Source: Bodonicaedibacter sp963693005 (GTDB lineage Bacteria; Pseudomonadota; Alphaproteobacteria; UBA6184). Taken from it: a stretch of DNA of 42,685 nucleotides. The DNA lies in NCBI GenBank assembly GCA_963693005.1, contig OY843689.1, forward strand, positions 1-42,685, read 5' to 3'. The position numbers and the translations under genes were made by a program. Of this stretch, positions 16,701-23,371 are shown piece after piece (positions within the stretch are counted from its first letter, which is position 1; every line of letters starts with the position of its first letter). The notes beneath the pieces were generated by a model, which did not search any database, was not told where the DNA came from, and saw nothing but the letters and a program-made list of their open reading frames with translations.

Positions 16701-17587
16701 AAGAGAGCGGCGACCAGCAGCGACGCCGCGGCGAAGATGGCGGTGAAGACGTTGGGGTACCCGAGGAAGACGGTCACGTGGAAGGTGAGGGTCATCCCCA
16801 CGGCGTGGGCCCAGACCGTGAGGTCGAGGAAGGAATGCGCCCGGGCCCGGGGGTGGCTGTTCACGGGGCTCGGGTCGAAGTCGCAGGCGGCGTTGAGGAG
16901 CGTGAGTGGGGCGAGGACGGCCAGCAGCAGCGCCGCCCCGAGGAGCAGCACGACGTGGTCGACCGACCAGCAGGCCTTGTCGGTGTACACCGCGTGGTTG
17001 CTGTCGGCGTTGCACACGGCCCCGGCCCCGGCGAGGTGGACGACGGGGATGAGGGCCCAGGACTGCAGGGACCGCACCACGACGCGGAGGGCGGCCACGA
17101 ACCACTCGAAGCCGCTGCTCTGCGAGCGGTTCCCCAGCGCCGACCTCTCGCTCGTGCTGCCCCGGCCGGAGGGGACGGACTGCGTGCGGAAGCCGAAGAA
17201 GATCCCGGCGTACACGACGGCGATGAGGATGACGAGCGGCCACATCAAGGCGTGGACGACGACGCTGGAGGCGGAGCCCAGGAGGGCGGGGTCCCACCAC
17301 GCGACGTGCGAGAAGTACGCCACGTAGGCGACGTCCGTGTCGAGGGCATAGCCCCAGCGGAAGTGCGGGTTGACCACGAAGGCGGCGAGCTGCCAAAAGT
17401 GGACGAGGGCCCCGACCCACGCGAAGACGACGTGTTCGAGCTCCGGGGCGTAGCGGGCGATGGCGGTGAGGACCGGGAGCGACTCGCAGAAGAATCGGTA
17501 CACGCGGCTTTTGCTGCCGCCCATCACGATGCTCTGCGGGTCCGCGTCGCGCATCGTTGACGTCGTCGAGTCGTCGCTCCGGAACAT
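10706..17587 (-). CDS. Giant polytopic class III adenylate/guanylate cyclase (2293 aa)
   Basis: The N-terminal ~370 residues hold about eight membrane spans. Four large loops follow, bounded by spans near residues 705-732, 890-919, 1186-1214, 1421-1476, 1706-1739, 1766-1789 and 1969-1997; the loops are probably extracytosolic sensors. After the last span come a helical linker (NEKLLRNILPQAISRRLKGG) and one class III cyclase domain (~2075-2242) at the C-terminus. Metal-binding Asp residues are present in LFTDFVGFT and TIGDAYFMAGG. The purine-specifying Lys (DKIKTIGD) and Asp (YDLWGD) point to ATP, hence cAMP. The transition-state Asn and Arg expected in the next helix are both Ala (WGDSVAIANAMEST), so activity as a simple homodimer is doubtful. 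The ATG at 17587 is two bases after TTGTTGTGCTGTGCAG. It is likely a plasma-membrane or flagellar-membrane sensor. Confidence 0.9.
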   Translation of the reverse strand: MFRSDDSTTSTMRDADPQSIVMGGSKSRVYRFFCESLPVLTAIARYAPELEHVVFAWVGALVHFWQLAAFVVNPHFRWGYALDTDVAYVAYFSHVAWWDPALLGSASSVVVHALMWPLVILIAVVYAGIFFGFRTQSVPSGRGSTSERSALGNRSQSSGFEWFVAALRVVVRSLQSWALIPVVHLAGAGAVCNADSNHAVYTDKACWSVDHVVLLLGAALLLAVLAPLTLLNAACDFDPSPVNSHPRARAHSFLDLTVWAHAVGMTLTFHVTVFLGYPNVFTAIFAAASLLVAALFAFALPFYDHRMNRLYCANYTAAATVALIAFAAAQSATLSASQAAGPLALAVAPLAYLFGLVACDVRRSSRCQYDLYLCAQGIQPDTLHQPPCSCDGLDPMTPFAPVDASEGPGQDSESEDGGQWDVFGDGQSHGSEGQGPDARRLIDRRVELPAFPPTPYITRCWVPTDVELAARFVTAYSRVLHERPDPEAIRAGAGFYNSGLLRFPTSATVIVDFATYVWQFYPALGEAALMQLQRASSVDGGVAQLFRSRQLITHIRFVLGIRDKTHQHHMMAAQRLHAEALQQLSGFWTKLMEPSVDIAQASEIADRFAAVRAQAVEEFRAAIMAQHAVDGVIVGRVGEFFEHVMQDTEAAVECGVVARELEERQAARKGKTVMEAEMATFVGRVMGLLTASRGDQRASGPRRGQWLLPQITGVFLCLLVLSGVLLATTIQFSAVEKKGLDRSVAANVARTIPQQFLYTLYEYEASPSAARLATLRALADQFTAEVEKLTDTGEALAGHAKDATLFADRLVLLPTEFQQPPATPAGLVARSQWSAAAAVSSAFDTALAALNASTAIPDRTSAMVRVAVPQTVAEAFSRALLALQDERHRLAGSTTLAFSLCVVAALAVTAVCLVAFLFNFQQTALTKMFTFQLFTLIPFDSLERLATDTKEKLDQAELKYGLLRSGSRFSIDTTRAQALVESSRSDRKKPSITEEPKEEEEEDEDADSTAQPTSSAASTVVVATSRPPEDLRRESTQMRWTIFWREVRHRPLQGILKKAPKLANTDGSRGGGALSHRSSAASHRSSVAASQAPSGNAFPTRKVRINQTVEVFEDDDEPGPDEANGGHKAGGSDLADVPLTSPGLDSEGDDADAETLAAGDRWRANAGLHVTRRPQRTQGTAGVGRSRWVHLVPVGALVAAVLLVLTSVGLVVAVSTDKRHSGALQRAEQAGAALVFTADQLETLAVTAPSFVVGGLRETYEEFVALRGRCGAPLLLEPLFNVTDDEHAVGLLLTTARALEALLVFDDTLMEIAAFAHGNVAATNFPRTVSSARTWGNTTRLLEAVAHIDTVVADAARLAANEPQNVTSVGAAKDAVLLAVRALLGSVQRRELQGALVRGHGALERHLLEKVRADITDGKRTRFALGAAVAGTVAVVLFLVAMQPATAVLHTPVLRTAALATLLVFILAAGSAWFLWAEERIVRDVLQDHSDLVQGTVATASRRPLTIGSAINYVLNGAAARWAAYRFYAAPAVLTAERQHLMDNTYMTVEARAEGLRRLAAATSALQARDRMEAVAHALTMSAYEAGFQRGPFAMGGGTVAAQAEPVMLEPAMVAFLRTTDWDVDEEDGGLYNREIFFRSGHAHYTTRTADLALPTTQKADLAVTTLSDARAANAHHLVHDAQGTLRSYLLSHSRRHAIAAAGTADLASLAALVLWCAAALGCVYCSVAAYHMALLVRAGLEAQDAQDTTIDRVLNSDVFRRALRNSLVSLSAIAVALLVILILGVYTAQLNRGTAKTLEAAGQREFLVAQSYTFARLGALPDGDVRRTLLRSVDPGTCALRAVDALAGVQRELWFAAGGERINALGRDSGNDALNFGPADPAPFTDYALSFATTQCSATVGGAAPAFGPFGGLALPVDTASRQWREVVAEYAADPLATLLAQLQGKVGPLVAALRQSQQLLRDDGADNLQLLVTVLQAVIGFTMALLLVVYAALFVPMTMRLAAERQTTMALLRVIPLDVRDQVPAIIEFIETGTMDTAAEIRRKFEMNEKLLRNILPQAISRRLKGGESPICDVHPCITILFTDFVGFTSISSGKTAEQIVDFLNEVFVEFDNIAETMELDKIKTIGDAYFMAGGLDPRITDHAMRVIEASFFMFRALDEHNARHQDRDPLRMRLGIHTGPAVAGVIGTTKVAYDLWGDSVAIANAMESTGVPQHIHISESTLSHVRGFYKVDPRGELPKEKGVPSNMPATFLVLGRLVPTPYQHIIRPRLEKAKLEKSAPASPTTAKPKQ

Positions 17588-17661
17588 CGCTGCACAGCAC
17601 AACAAGCATGCATGGCACGACACGAGGCGGGACCTTCCCACGACTGCTGTACACGGAGGGC

Positions 17662-18858
17662 CTACTCCCAGGTGTCGACGGCCCCGTCGTCGAGGACGCC
17701 GATTATGGCGAAGTCGTGAACGAAGAGCGCAAGCACTCCGGCCACGTGCTCCCGCTCCCGGGCGGTCGCCCCGAGGGCCCGCCGCTCCGGGTAGAGCTCG
17801 GCGAGGGCGGCCAGGGACACCGCGGCGTCACATGGAAGCCCCGCCTCTGCCTCCGCCTCCACCACGGCCGGGGACGGGGCAACGGCCGTGGCGGCCCCAA
17901 CGGCGGCCCCATCGCGGAGCATGGCAAGGAGGGGGACAGTGAAGTCGCGACCAGCGTGCAGCGGGATGAGCACGCTGCGGTAGTACAGGCGGCGGCCGCG
18001 GTCAGCCACGTCGGGGCGGATGCGGAAGACGATGCCGCAGAGGGCGATCCAGAACTCCTCCTCGGCCGAGGCGGCGGGGGCGGTCCCCTTGGCGGGCTTC
18101 TGCAGCGACCACTCGTACACGAGGGCGCCCTGGAGATCCGGGGGAGCGTCCACGTGCTTGACGCTGCCGCCCTGCCGCTTCTCGCGCTGCGCCTGGCGCT
18201 GCACCGCGGAGAGCGAGGCCCCGGACTGCGCCTCCCCGAAGGCGCCCCCAGCATCGGGCGGGGTGTCGAAGACTGTGTAGTCGACGTAGTAGCTGTGGAA
18301 CTGGAGCTCGAGCAGCGGGACGAGCGGGGCCGACGGGAGGCCCATGCGGCGGGCGGCCGCCACGAGCAGCTCGCCGCGGTACCGGGCCCGCTCCACGGGG
18401 GAGCGCCTCGGGGCTGATAGAAGGGCCACCGTGGCCTGCGCCGTCGTGAGAGCGTCCTCGAGCGCCGGGGAGCCGTGGGCGAGGGTGTGGGCGACGCCCT
18501 GCCAGTGCGGCGACCCGAAGGCCCGGCGCTGGTGCCATGACTGCCGCGGGGGCGCGGGGGCGGAGAGCACGGGCCAACCCCCTTCAATGGCGGCGCGCGT
18601 CGCGGCATAGGAGACGATGGTAGAGGTGTCCACGGTGTCCAGCGGCGTGTCGACGAAGTCCAGCAGCGCCTGCGTGTGGGCCGCTGGGCTCGCGGCGTTG
18701 GTGGGCCTCAGCACCATGGCGTTGTCCCGGCCCCGCCCCCGGTGCTCCCGCACCACATCGGCGACGGTGGCGTCGAGCCCAAGGGCGACGCGGCGCCGCG
18801 GCGACTGAGGGCGTTGGGAAGTGTGGGACTGCGGGCGGCGCTCGACCTCGATGTCCAT
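17662..18858 (-). CDS. Hypothetical protein (398 aa)
   Basis: This is a soluble protein with no signal peptide or membrane span. The first ~90 residues are charged and probably disordered (RRPQSHTSQRPQSPRRRV). The rest is mixed helix and strand with a conserved-looking core: LVPLLELQFHSYYVDYTVFD, then EEEFWIALCGIVFRIRPDV and RLYYRSVLIPLHAGRDFTVP, and a hydrophobic C-terminal helix (VAGVLALFVHDFAIIGVLDD). I do not recognise the family. The ATG at 18858 lies five bases after GCTGCTGTGCCAG. The frame continues far upstream only through Arg/Pro/His-rich antisense-like sequence overlapping the DHHC gene, which was excluded. Gaps of 74 bases on both sides match the local spacing. Confidence 0.75.
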   Translation of the reverse strand: MDIEVERRPQSHTSQRPQSPRRRVALGLDATVADVVREHRGRGRDNAMVLRPTNAASPAAHTQALLDFVDTPLDTVDTSTIVSYAATRAAIEGGWPVLSAPAPPRQSWHQRRAFGSPHWQGVAHTLAHGSPALEDALTTAQATVALLSAPRRSPVERARYRGELLVAAARRMGLPSAPLVPLLELQFHSYYVDYTVFDTPPDAGGAFGEAQSGASLSAVQRQAQREKRQGGSVKHVDAPPDLQGALVYEWSLQKPAKGTAPAASAEEEFWIALCGIVFRIRPDVADRGRRLYYRSVLIPLHAGRDFTVPLLAMLRDGAAVGAATAVAPSPAVVEAEAEAGLPCDAAVSLAALAELYPERRALGATAREREHVAGVLALFVHDFAIIGVLDDGAVDTWE

Positions 18859-18932
18859 GGTGCCTGGCACAGCAGCAGCTCCGGCCGCACCGGTCATCAG
18901 CGAGGAGTTCAGCGGGGAAGCAGCAGTCCGGA

Positions 18933-19865
18933 CTAGACCCTCTCCGTGTCCCACTCCTCTTCCACGAGCGACGGTACTGGGAAGGATACGCGCCCGAGGC
19001 GGCCGAGCCTCCTCCAGGACCATTGGGAGTGGAGGGCCTGGGCCTTGTCCTCGTGGTAGAAGAGCCCGCTGAGGTACGCTAGCGCGTTGGCGTCGGCGCC
19101 GCTGGCCTTGCTCAGGACCCCGTGCCTCGCCTCTCGTCGGGTGGTGTCCGTGATGACGAGGACGACGTAGTACACGGCGAGGCTGCCGACGACGAGGAGG
19201 ACCGAGGCGCCGAAGATGAGCGTGATGAGCACTCCGGCGAACTGCAGCCCTGGGTCCGCTGTGGGACGAGTAGGCGCGGGCCCTGTGGTGACGCCGCGGC
19301 GGTAACGTGGGTGGTGGGCGATGGTGTGGGCGAAGTCCATGCTCCAGAGGGAGTGGGCCAGCCACCAGCACCCGATGCCGCAGGCGATGCCGATGCACAC
19401 TAAGTAGAGGGCGAACCACCGGAGGCTCCGCATTCCCACGCAGCCCCCGATGACCCCGCAGTGGTGGTCGTGCTCGAGGACGCACACACCGCACACATAG
19501 CAGTGCGCCGCGCGGGGCGGCCGGCGGATTTGGCACTGCCGGCAGAGGACCCAGCCGGTCTCGTCCCTGTACGGGTCGGGCTGGTCCTGCGTCAGCCGCG
19601 GGATGATGCCGGGGTCGGTGAGGCCGCATGCCAGCGATGCTCCCAGAGCGGTGAGGACGACAGCGACGAAGAAGGTGAGCCCGAGAGGGTTGGTCCTCCA
19701 CAAGGCGCCCCCGAGGAGGTAGAGGAAGCTGATGGCGAGGCCGAGGGTGATGGCGGAGGGCCAGAGCCACATGTACACGTCGGGCGAGACGAGGAGCCGC
19801 ACCCCGCCGACGGACCACCACCGGAGCTTCCCGATGCGGGGGTCGGACGGCAGCCGGCGGATCAT
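18933..19865 (-). CDS. DHHC palmitoyltransferase, tandem copy 1 (310 aa)
   Basis: This protein S-acyltransferase has four predicted spans: two before the catalytic domain (PSAITLGLAISFLYLLGGAL; LGLTFFVAVVLTALGASLAC) and two after (FALYLVCIGIACGIGCWWLA; FAGVLITLIFGASVLLVVG). The Cys-rich domain reads CRQCQIRRPPRAAHCYVCGV then CVLEHDHHCGVIGGCVG, with the DHHC active site. Family members transfer palmitate to cytosolic cysteines of membrane-associated proteins in Golgi, plasma membrane or flagellar membrane. It is strongly similar to the next gene upstream. The ATG at 19865 sits two bases after GCGTTGCGGCAG. An ATG 21 bases further upstream, before that AG, is less likely. Confidence 0.94.
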   Translation of the reverse strand: MIRRLPSDPRIGKLRWWSVGGVRLLVSPDVYMWLWPSAITLGLAISFLYLLGGALWRTNPLGLTFFVAVVLTALGASLACGLTDPGIIPRLTQDQPDPYRDETGWVLCRQCQIRRPPRAAHCYVCGVCVLEHDHHCGVIGGCVGMRSLRWFALYLVCIGIACGIGCWWLAHSLWSMDFAHTIAHHPRYRRGVTTGPAPTRPTADPGLQFAGVLITLIFGASVLLVVGSLAVYYVVLVITDTTRREARHGVLSKASGADANALAYLSGLFYHEDKAQALHSQWSWRRLGRLGRVSFPVPSLVEEEWDTERV

Positions 19866-19933
19866 TGCTGCCGCAACGCTGCCCATCACCGAGCCATCAC
19901 ACGGCACGTAGCTCTGCCCTCGTGCTTCAGTCA

Positions 19934-20764
19934 CTACGCGGCGCCGTGCGGTCCGGCGCCCACCAAGGAGGGCGGGGGATGGAGCACACGGCCGAGCCGC
20001 CCGAGCCACCGCCACAGGGTGCGGCCCTCCAGACCTTGGTCCTCGAAGTACGGCAGCGTTCTGGCAGCGGACTGCGGCAGCAATCCCTTGGACTCGCGCC
20101 GCGTGAGGCCCACGGCGGTGAGGTAGAGATAGAAGAGCGCGAAGGCCCCGACGGCAAGCCCGATGCCCCCACCGGCGGCCAAGAGCGCGAGGTGTGACAC
20201 AAGGTCGCGGACGCCGTGGCTGCGGAAGCCCTGCCGTTGCTGGAGCACAGGGGCGACGACTCCCCAGAGCCACCAGCACCCGATGCCGCAGCCGGTGGCA
20301 GTGCACACTAAGTAGAGGGTGAACCACCGGAGGCTCCGCATCCCCACACAGCCCCCGATCACGCCGCAGTGGTGGTCGTGCTCGAGGACGCACACACCGC
20401 ACACGTAGCAGTGCGCCGCGCGGGGCGGGCGGCGGATTTCGCACTGCCGGCAATAGCGCCAGGTGTCCTCATCCTTATACGGATCCGGGGCTTCGAGGGT
20501 GGAGCACGGGACGATACCGGGGTCGGTGAGGCCGCATGCCAGCGACGCCCCGAGGGCCGTGAGGATAACAGCGACGAAGGCCACGACGGAGAACGGGGAA
20601 GACCGCCACGCGGTGCCCCCAACGTCCCAGAGGCACACAGCCGCGAGGGCGACGGTCACGGTGGTGGGGATGGTCCACATCCACACGTCTGGGCTCACGA
20701 TCAGCGACACGCCGCAGACATGAAGCCGCCGCAGGTGCCCAACCCGGGCGGGGAGGGCGCTCAT
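19934..20764 (-). CDS. DHHC palmitoyltransferase, tandem copy 2 (276 aa)
   Basis: This paralogue of the adjacent DHHC gene has the same order: SPDVWMW at the first span, LTALGASLACGLTDPGIVP, then CRQCEIRRPPRAAHCYVCGV and CVLEHDHHCGVIGGCVG (DHHC active site), two later spans and a shared C-terminal box (WRWLGRLGRV; PPPSLV). Within the catalytic stretch about 152 bases differ at only about eight positions from copy 1, including silent sites, while flanks differ much more. The start codon overlaps the stop of the WD40-like gene as ATGA, so the acceptor-like CTTGTGGGCCGTAG seven bases upstream lies inside that gene's last codons. Alignment of the N-terminus to copy 1 supports this start. Protein S-acylation is the expected function. 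Confidence 0.93.
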   Translation of the reverse strand: MSALPARVGHLRRLHVCGVSLIVSPDVWMWTIPTTVTVALAAVCLWDVGGTAWRSSPFSVVAFVAVILTALGASLACGLTDPGIVPCSTLEAPDPYKDEDTWRYCRQCEIRRPPRAAHCYVCGVCVLEHDHHCGVIGGCVGMRSLRWFTLYLVCTATGCGIGCWWLWGVVAPVLQQRQGFRSHGVRDLVSHLALLAAGGGIGLAVGAFALFYLYLTAVGLTRRESKGLLPQSAARTLPYFEDQGLEGRTLWRWLGRLGRVLHPPPSLVGAGPHGAA

Positions 20765-21663
20765 CGCGACGCTACGGCCCACAAGGCACAGGTGGTGTCA
20801 CTGCCGGCGCTGAGGATCAGAGGGCGGTCGCCGCCTTTGAGGAGCGCCACCGCCGTCACAGGGCCGGCGTGGAGCGTCGAGTGCACCACGGCCCCGGCTC
20901 CGTCGCGGCGGGCGTCAAGGGCCAGCACTTGGGCCCCAGCAGCCGCGGCGACGCGGTGCCCCAGAGCCGAGACGCTGTGGCAGGCGAACCCAGCGAGGGC
21001 CCACAGCGGCACCGTGTGGCCCCCACGGAGGTCTACGGCCGCGAGGCCCTGCGCCGTGCCGCTGAAAAGGACACCGCCCGACGAGGCCAAGGCCGCGGGC
21101 CCCATCGGGGGTGGGCCGCCACTCGGCCGCAGGAGCGCCACAGCTGGGGCCCGCGGATCGCACTGCAGCCACGCCCCGGTCTCGCAGTCCACGGCGGTGC
21201 ACACGCCGTGACTCGGGGCCCCGGCCCAGTGCCACCCGCCGCCAGGGATCGTCCACTGCGCCGTCGCAGCGCCGGTCGGGTCCCGGAGGACGCACGCGCC
21301 GTCTTGGATCAGCAGCAGCCCTTCGTCGCATGCCGCGGCGTCACCAGCGACCGGCGGTGTGGCGGCACCGGTGTCAAGGTCAACCAGGACGGCCGCCCTG
21401 CGCCCGACGGCCACAACGGCGGACCCGACGGGGCGGACGGCGCTGACAGCGAAGGGCAGCGGGGCGAGGAGCCGGCCCAGGCTGGGCTTGCTCTCCGTCG
21501 GGGTGGCGAGCCTGGCGAGGCCCGCGTGGCTCGGCCATGGCGCCATCGTTCCAAGCGCCGCGACGGCGGCCCCGTCCACGGAACACAGGGCCGTGATGCC
21601 GACGGGCATGAGGCGCCCCCTGTCGACCTGCCCGAGCACGGCGGAGTGAGGCAGGGGGTCCAT
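20761..21663 (-). CDS. WD40-like beta-propeller protein (300 aa)
   Basis: Repeating four-strand units typical of a propeller fill the protein. The clearest, at the C-terminus, reads HAGPVTAVALLKGGDRPLIL then SAGSDTTCALWAVASR, with the GH...SAGSD...LW pattern of a WD repeat; earlier blades are degenerate (VGITALCSVDGAAVAALG, AVRPVGSAVVAVGRRAAVLV). One seven-bladed domain would use the whole length. It is a probable interaction scaffold with no named partner. The ATG at 21663 is three bases after GTGTTGCCGCAG. A longer frame to 21768 (adding SSLFGSSLFGFNPGG) would overlap the next gene and is rejected. Its TGA stop overlaps the start of DHHC copy 2. Confidence 0.8.
   Translation of the reverse strand: MDPLPHSAVLGQVDRGRLMPVGITALCSVDGAAVAALGTMAPWPSHAGLARLATPTESKPSLGRLLAPLPFAVSAVRPVGSAVVAVGRRAAVLVDLDTGAATPPVAGDAAACDEGLLLIQDGACVLRDPTGAATAQWTIPGGGWHWAGAPSHGVCTAVDCETGAWLQCDPRAPAVALLRPSGGPPPMGPAALASSGGVLFSGTAQGLAAVDLRGGHTVPLWALAGFACHSVSALGHRVAAAAGAQVLALDARRDGAGAVVHSTLHAGPVTAVALLKGGDRPLILSAGSDTTCALWAVASR
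20765..20785 (-). promoter_or_regulatory. Acceptor-like motif of DHHC copy 2, inside the WD40-like gene
   Basis: The coding-strand sequence CTTGTGGGCCGTAG precedes the DHHC copy 2 ATG by seven bases and at the same time encodes the last Leu-Trp-Ala-Val residues of the WD40-like protein. If RNA is cut here to make the DHHC message, that same precursor cannot yield an intact WD40-like message. The function as a splice acceptor is inferred from the shared motif. Confidence 0.5.
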
Positions 21664-21707
21664 GGCCTGCGGCAACACCTGCACACCACTCCCCCCGGGG
21701 TTAAAGC

Positions 21708-21737
21708 CGAAGAGGCTAGAGCCAAAGAGGCTAGAGC
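21708..21737 (-). repeat. Two tandem 15-base units starting at a stop codon
   Basis: On the coding strand GCTCTAGCCTCTTTG is followed directly by GCTCTAGCCTCTTCG (one difference) and then by GCTTTAACC. The first unit contains the TAG stop of the 106-residue gene. Because the unit is 15 bases, the second TAG and a following TAA fall in the same frame, giving three in-frame stops spaced 15 bases apart. The core GCTCTAG is shared with the array behind the IMPDH/GMPR-family gene. Confidence 0.75.
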
Positions 21738-22051
21738 CCGCGGCGGCTCCCGCTGCGGCGTGCGTCATCGAAGTCTAATGCGGCGACGCCGTACGACGGG
21801 CGCCCTACGGAGGGCCGTCCGATGGAGGAGGGCATGGAGGCGTCGTCGGCCACCATCGGGGCGGGCTGCTCCGGCGAGACACGGAGGCCCACCGAGCGCC
21901 GCCCGAGCACCGGGAGGTCGCTGCCTGCCTGGGCGTGCCCCGCCTCCCGCCGCTCGAGGTCCGCCGTGCGGGCGGCGGCGCTGTGGCCGAGGGCGGGGGC
22001 CGGGGGCGGGGCCAGCACCTCGTCCACCACGAGGGCCATGAGCGGGTCCAT
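21731..22051 (-). CDS. Hypothetical small protein (106 aa)
   Basis: This short protein begins MDPLMALVVDEVLAPPPAPA, continues with charged and Pro/Ala-rich sequence (ARTADLERREAGHAQ), and near its end has a Ser/Arg/Gly/Pro-rich region (SSIGRPSVGRPSYGVA) that may be disordered. It has no membrane span and no known domain. The ATG at 22051 follows CGTTGCTGCGGCAG by six bases, which supports it as a gene despite its size. Spacing to the neighbours (58 bases upstream gene side, 67 downstream) is typical of the window. The stop is part of a 15-base tandem repeat carrying further in-frame stops. Confidence 0.6.
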   Translation of the reverse strand: MDPLMALVVDEVLAPPPAPALGHSAAARTADLERREAGHAQAGSDLPVLGRRSVGLRVSPEQPAPMVADDASMPSSIGRPSVGRPSYGVAALDFDDARRSGSRRGL

Positions 22052-22109
22052 CGAGCGCTGCCGCAGCAACGTCGCACGGGGCACGGGGGGATGGAACGGG
22101 CCGGGGCGG

Positions 22110-23291
22110 TCACACAGCGCCAGCGTTGGGGACAGTGTAGCGGGCGACGAAGACGGCGATGTGGGCGGCGACGGCGTCCGGGTCGTCGTGGTGCAGCCAG
22201 TGCCCGCAGCCCGGGACGCAGGCGACGCACTTCGTGACCGCTGTCGGGAGAAGGGCGCGGCGCCCGCAGCAGCGGCGGAAGACGGCGGCAGGGACAAACC
22301 CGTCGTGCTCCCCGCGGAGGGCCAGCGTCGGGACGCTGCGGCCCTCCACCGCCGCGGCATCCCCGGAGGTCCACAGGCGCACGGCCCGCAGCCCGCCCGG
22401 TGATGTGAAGGTCGTCGCGAGGCAGCGATGCCACGACGCCACCCCTGTGGCTACAGAGTGCACTGACGACGTCGACGCCCGGACGGCCTCGCTGCGATAC
22501 GGCTCCGTGGTGTCCCCTCGCGGTGTCCCACTTAACGCCACGTAGCGCACGACGCCGCGGGGGGCGGTGGGGGTGGCATCCCCGGCGCCAGCGGCCCACA
22601 CACGCGGCACGGCCCACCGGAGGATGCCCATCGCGGCGGCGGTCGTTGTGGCGAAGGGCAGGAGAAAGGCCCAGAGCATGAGGGCCGCGGCGCGCAGGAG
22701 GGCGGGGTGCCAGAGCCACCACACCAGTCGGTCCGCAGGCGGGATCCCCAGCAATACGACCCCACGGAGCGCGGCCGGGGGGATGTCCGGCAGCGGCCGC
22801 CCCTCGGCGTCGACGAAGGCACCGCCAGGGGCACCGCTGCGGGCGGCATCCGAGGCCCTGTGGGCGGCGTCCAAGAGCAGCGGCGGGACGGTCTGGGCGA
22901 CGGCGCCCCCGGCGTTGTGGCCGACGAGCACCACGCCGTCCACGTCGTTAGCGATGCCGCGGCGGCGGAGCAGAGCGATCCAGTCGAGCACGTCGTGGGC
23001 GAGGTCGCCGCAGTGGTAGCCGCCCCACGGGACGGGCTGCACCGATGGGGGCTCCATGCCGCGGGAGTATGGGGCGACGGCGACGAAGCCGAGGGCGACG
23101 AGGCGGCGGGCGAGAGGGGCGAAGGACGGGTCGGGGATGTCGCACAGGCCGTGCAGCAGCAGCACCACCGGCCGCCGCCCGTTGGGCCTCCGGTCGCTGT
23201 CGAAGAGGGTTGCGGTGAAGGTCCCCCTCGGGGTGGTGAGCAGCAGCACCTGCGTGGCCACGGGCGGCAGTGCGGCCTCCGCAGCGGGCAT
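22110..23291 (-). CDS. Alpha/beta-hydrolase fold protein with Asn at the nucleophile (393 aa)
   Basis: The fold is shown by VVLLLHGLCDIPDPSFAPLA (oxyanion region), FVAVAPYSRGM, the nucleophile-elbow segment DGVVLVGHNAGGAV, a probable acidic residue in LRGEHDGFVP and the late histidine in VPGCGHWLHHDDP. The elbow normally reads G-x-S-x-G; here it is G-H-N-A-G (Asn ~126, codon AAC), one base from Ser. The protein is therefore predicted to be inactive as a serine hydrolase or to use a different chemistry. A very hydrophobic insert (WWLWHPALLRAAALMLWAFL then LPFATTTAAA) may be a membrane-associated lid. The ATG at 23291 is two bases after GTGGTGCGCAG; an ATG at 23312 lies before that AG. Substrate is unknown. 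Confidence 0.85.
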   Translation of the reverse strand: MPAAEAALPPVATQVLLLTTPRGTFTATLFDSDRRPNGRRPVVLLLHGLCDIPDPSFAPLARRLVALGFVAVAPYSRGMEPPSVQPVPWGGYHCGDLAHDVLDWIALLRRRGIANDVDGVVLVGHNAGGAVAQTVPPLLLDAAHRASDAARSGAPGGAFVDAEGRPLPDIPPAALRGVVLLGIPPADRLVWWLWHPALLRAAALMLWAFLLPFATTTAAAMGILRWAVPRVWAAGAGDATPTAPRGVVRYVALSGTPRGDTTEPYRSEAVRASTSSVHSVATGVASWHRCLATTFTSPGGLRAVRLWTSGDAAAVEGRSVPTLALRGEHDGFVPAAVFRRCCGRRALLPTAVTKCVACVPGCGHWLHHDDPDAVAAHIAVFVARYTVPNAGAV

Positions 23292-23371
23292 GGCTGCGCA
23301 CCACGAAGCCATCGCCGCGCATCGACCATCCGTCGCAGAAAAGCCCCGGAAGGCTTGGTCTGGCAGTCAAC

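Noticed and set aside
18859..19821. A long upstream extension of the hypothetical 398-residue protein
   Set aside because: It runs through the DHHC copy 1 gene in another frame, is Arg/His/Pro-rich, and lacks an ATG with the local start motif.
21664..21768. An N-terminal extension of the WD40-like protein (with repeated SSLFG)
   Set aside because: It overlaps the 106-residue gene and its repeat-bearing stop region, and the ATG at 21663 has a much better upstream motif (GTGTTGCCGCAG three bases away).
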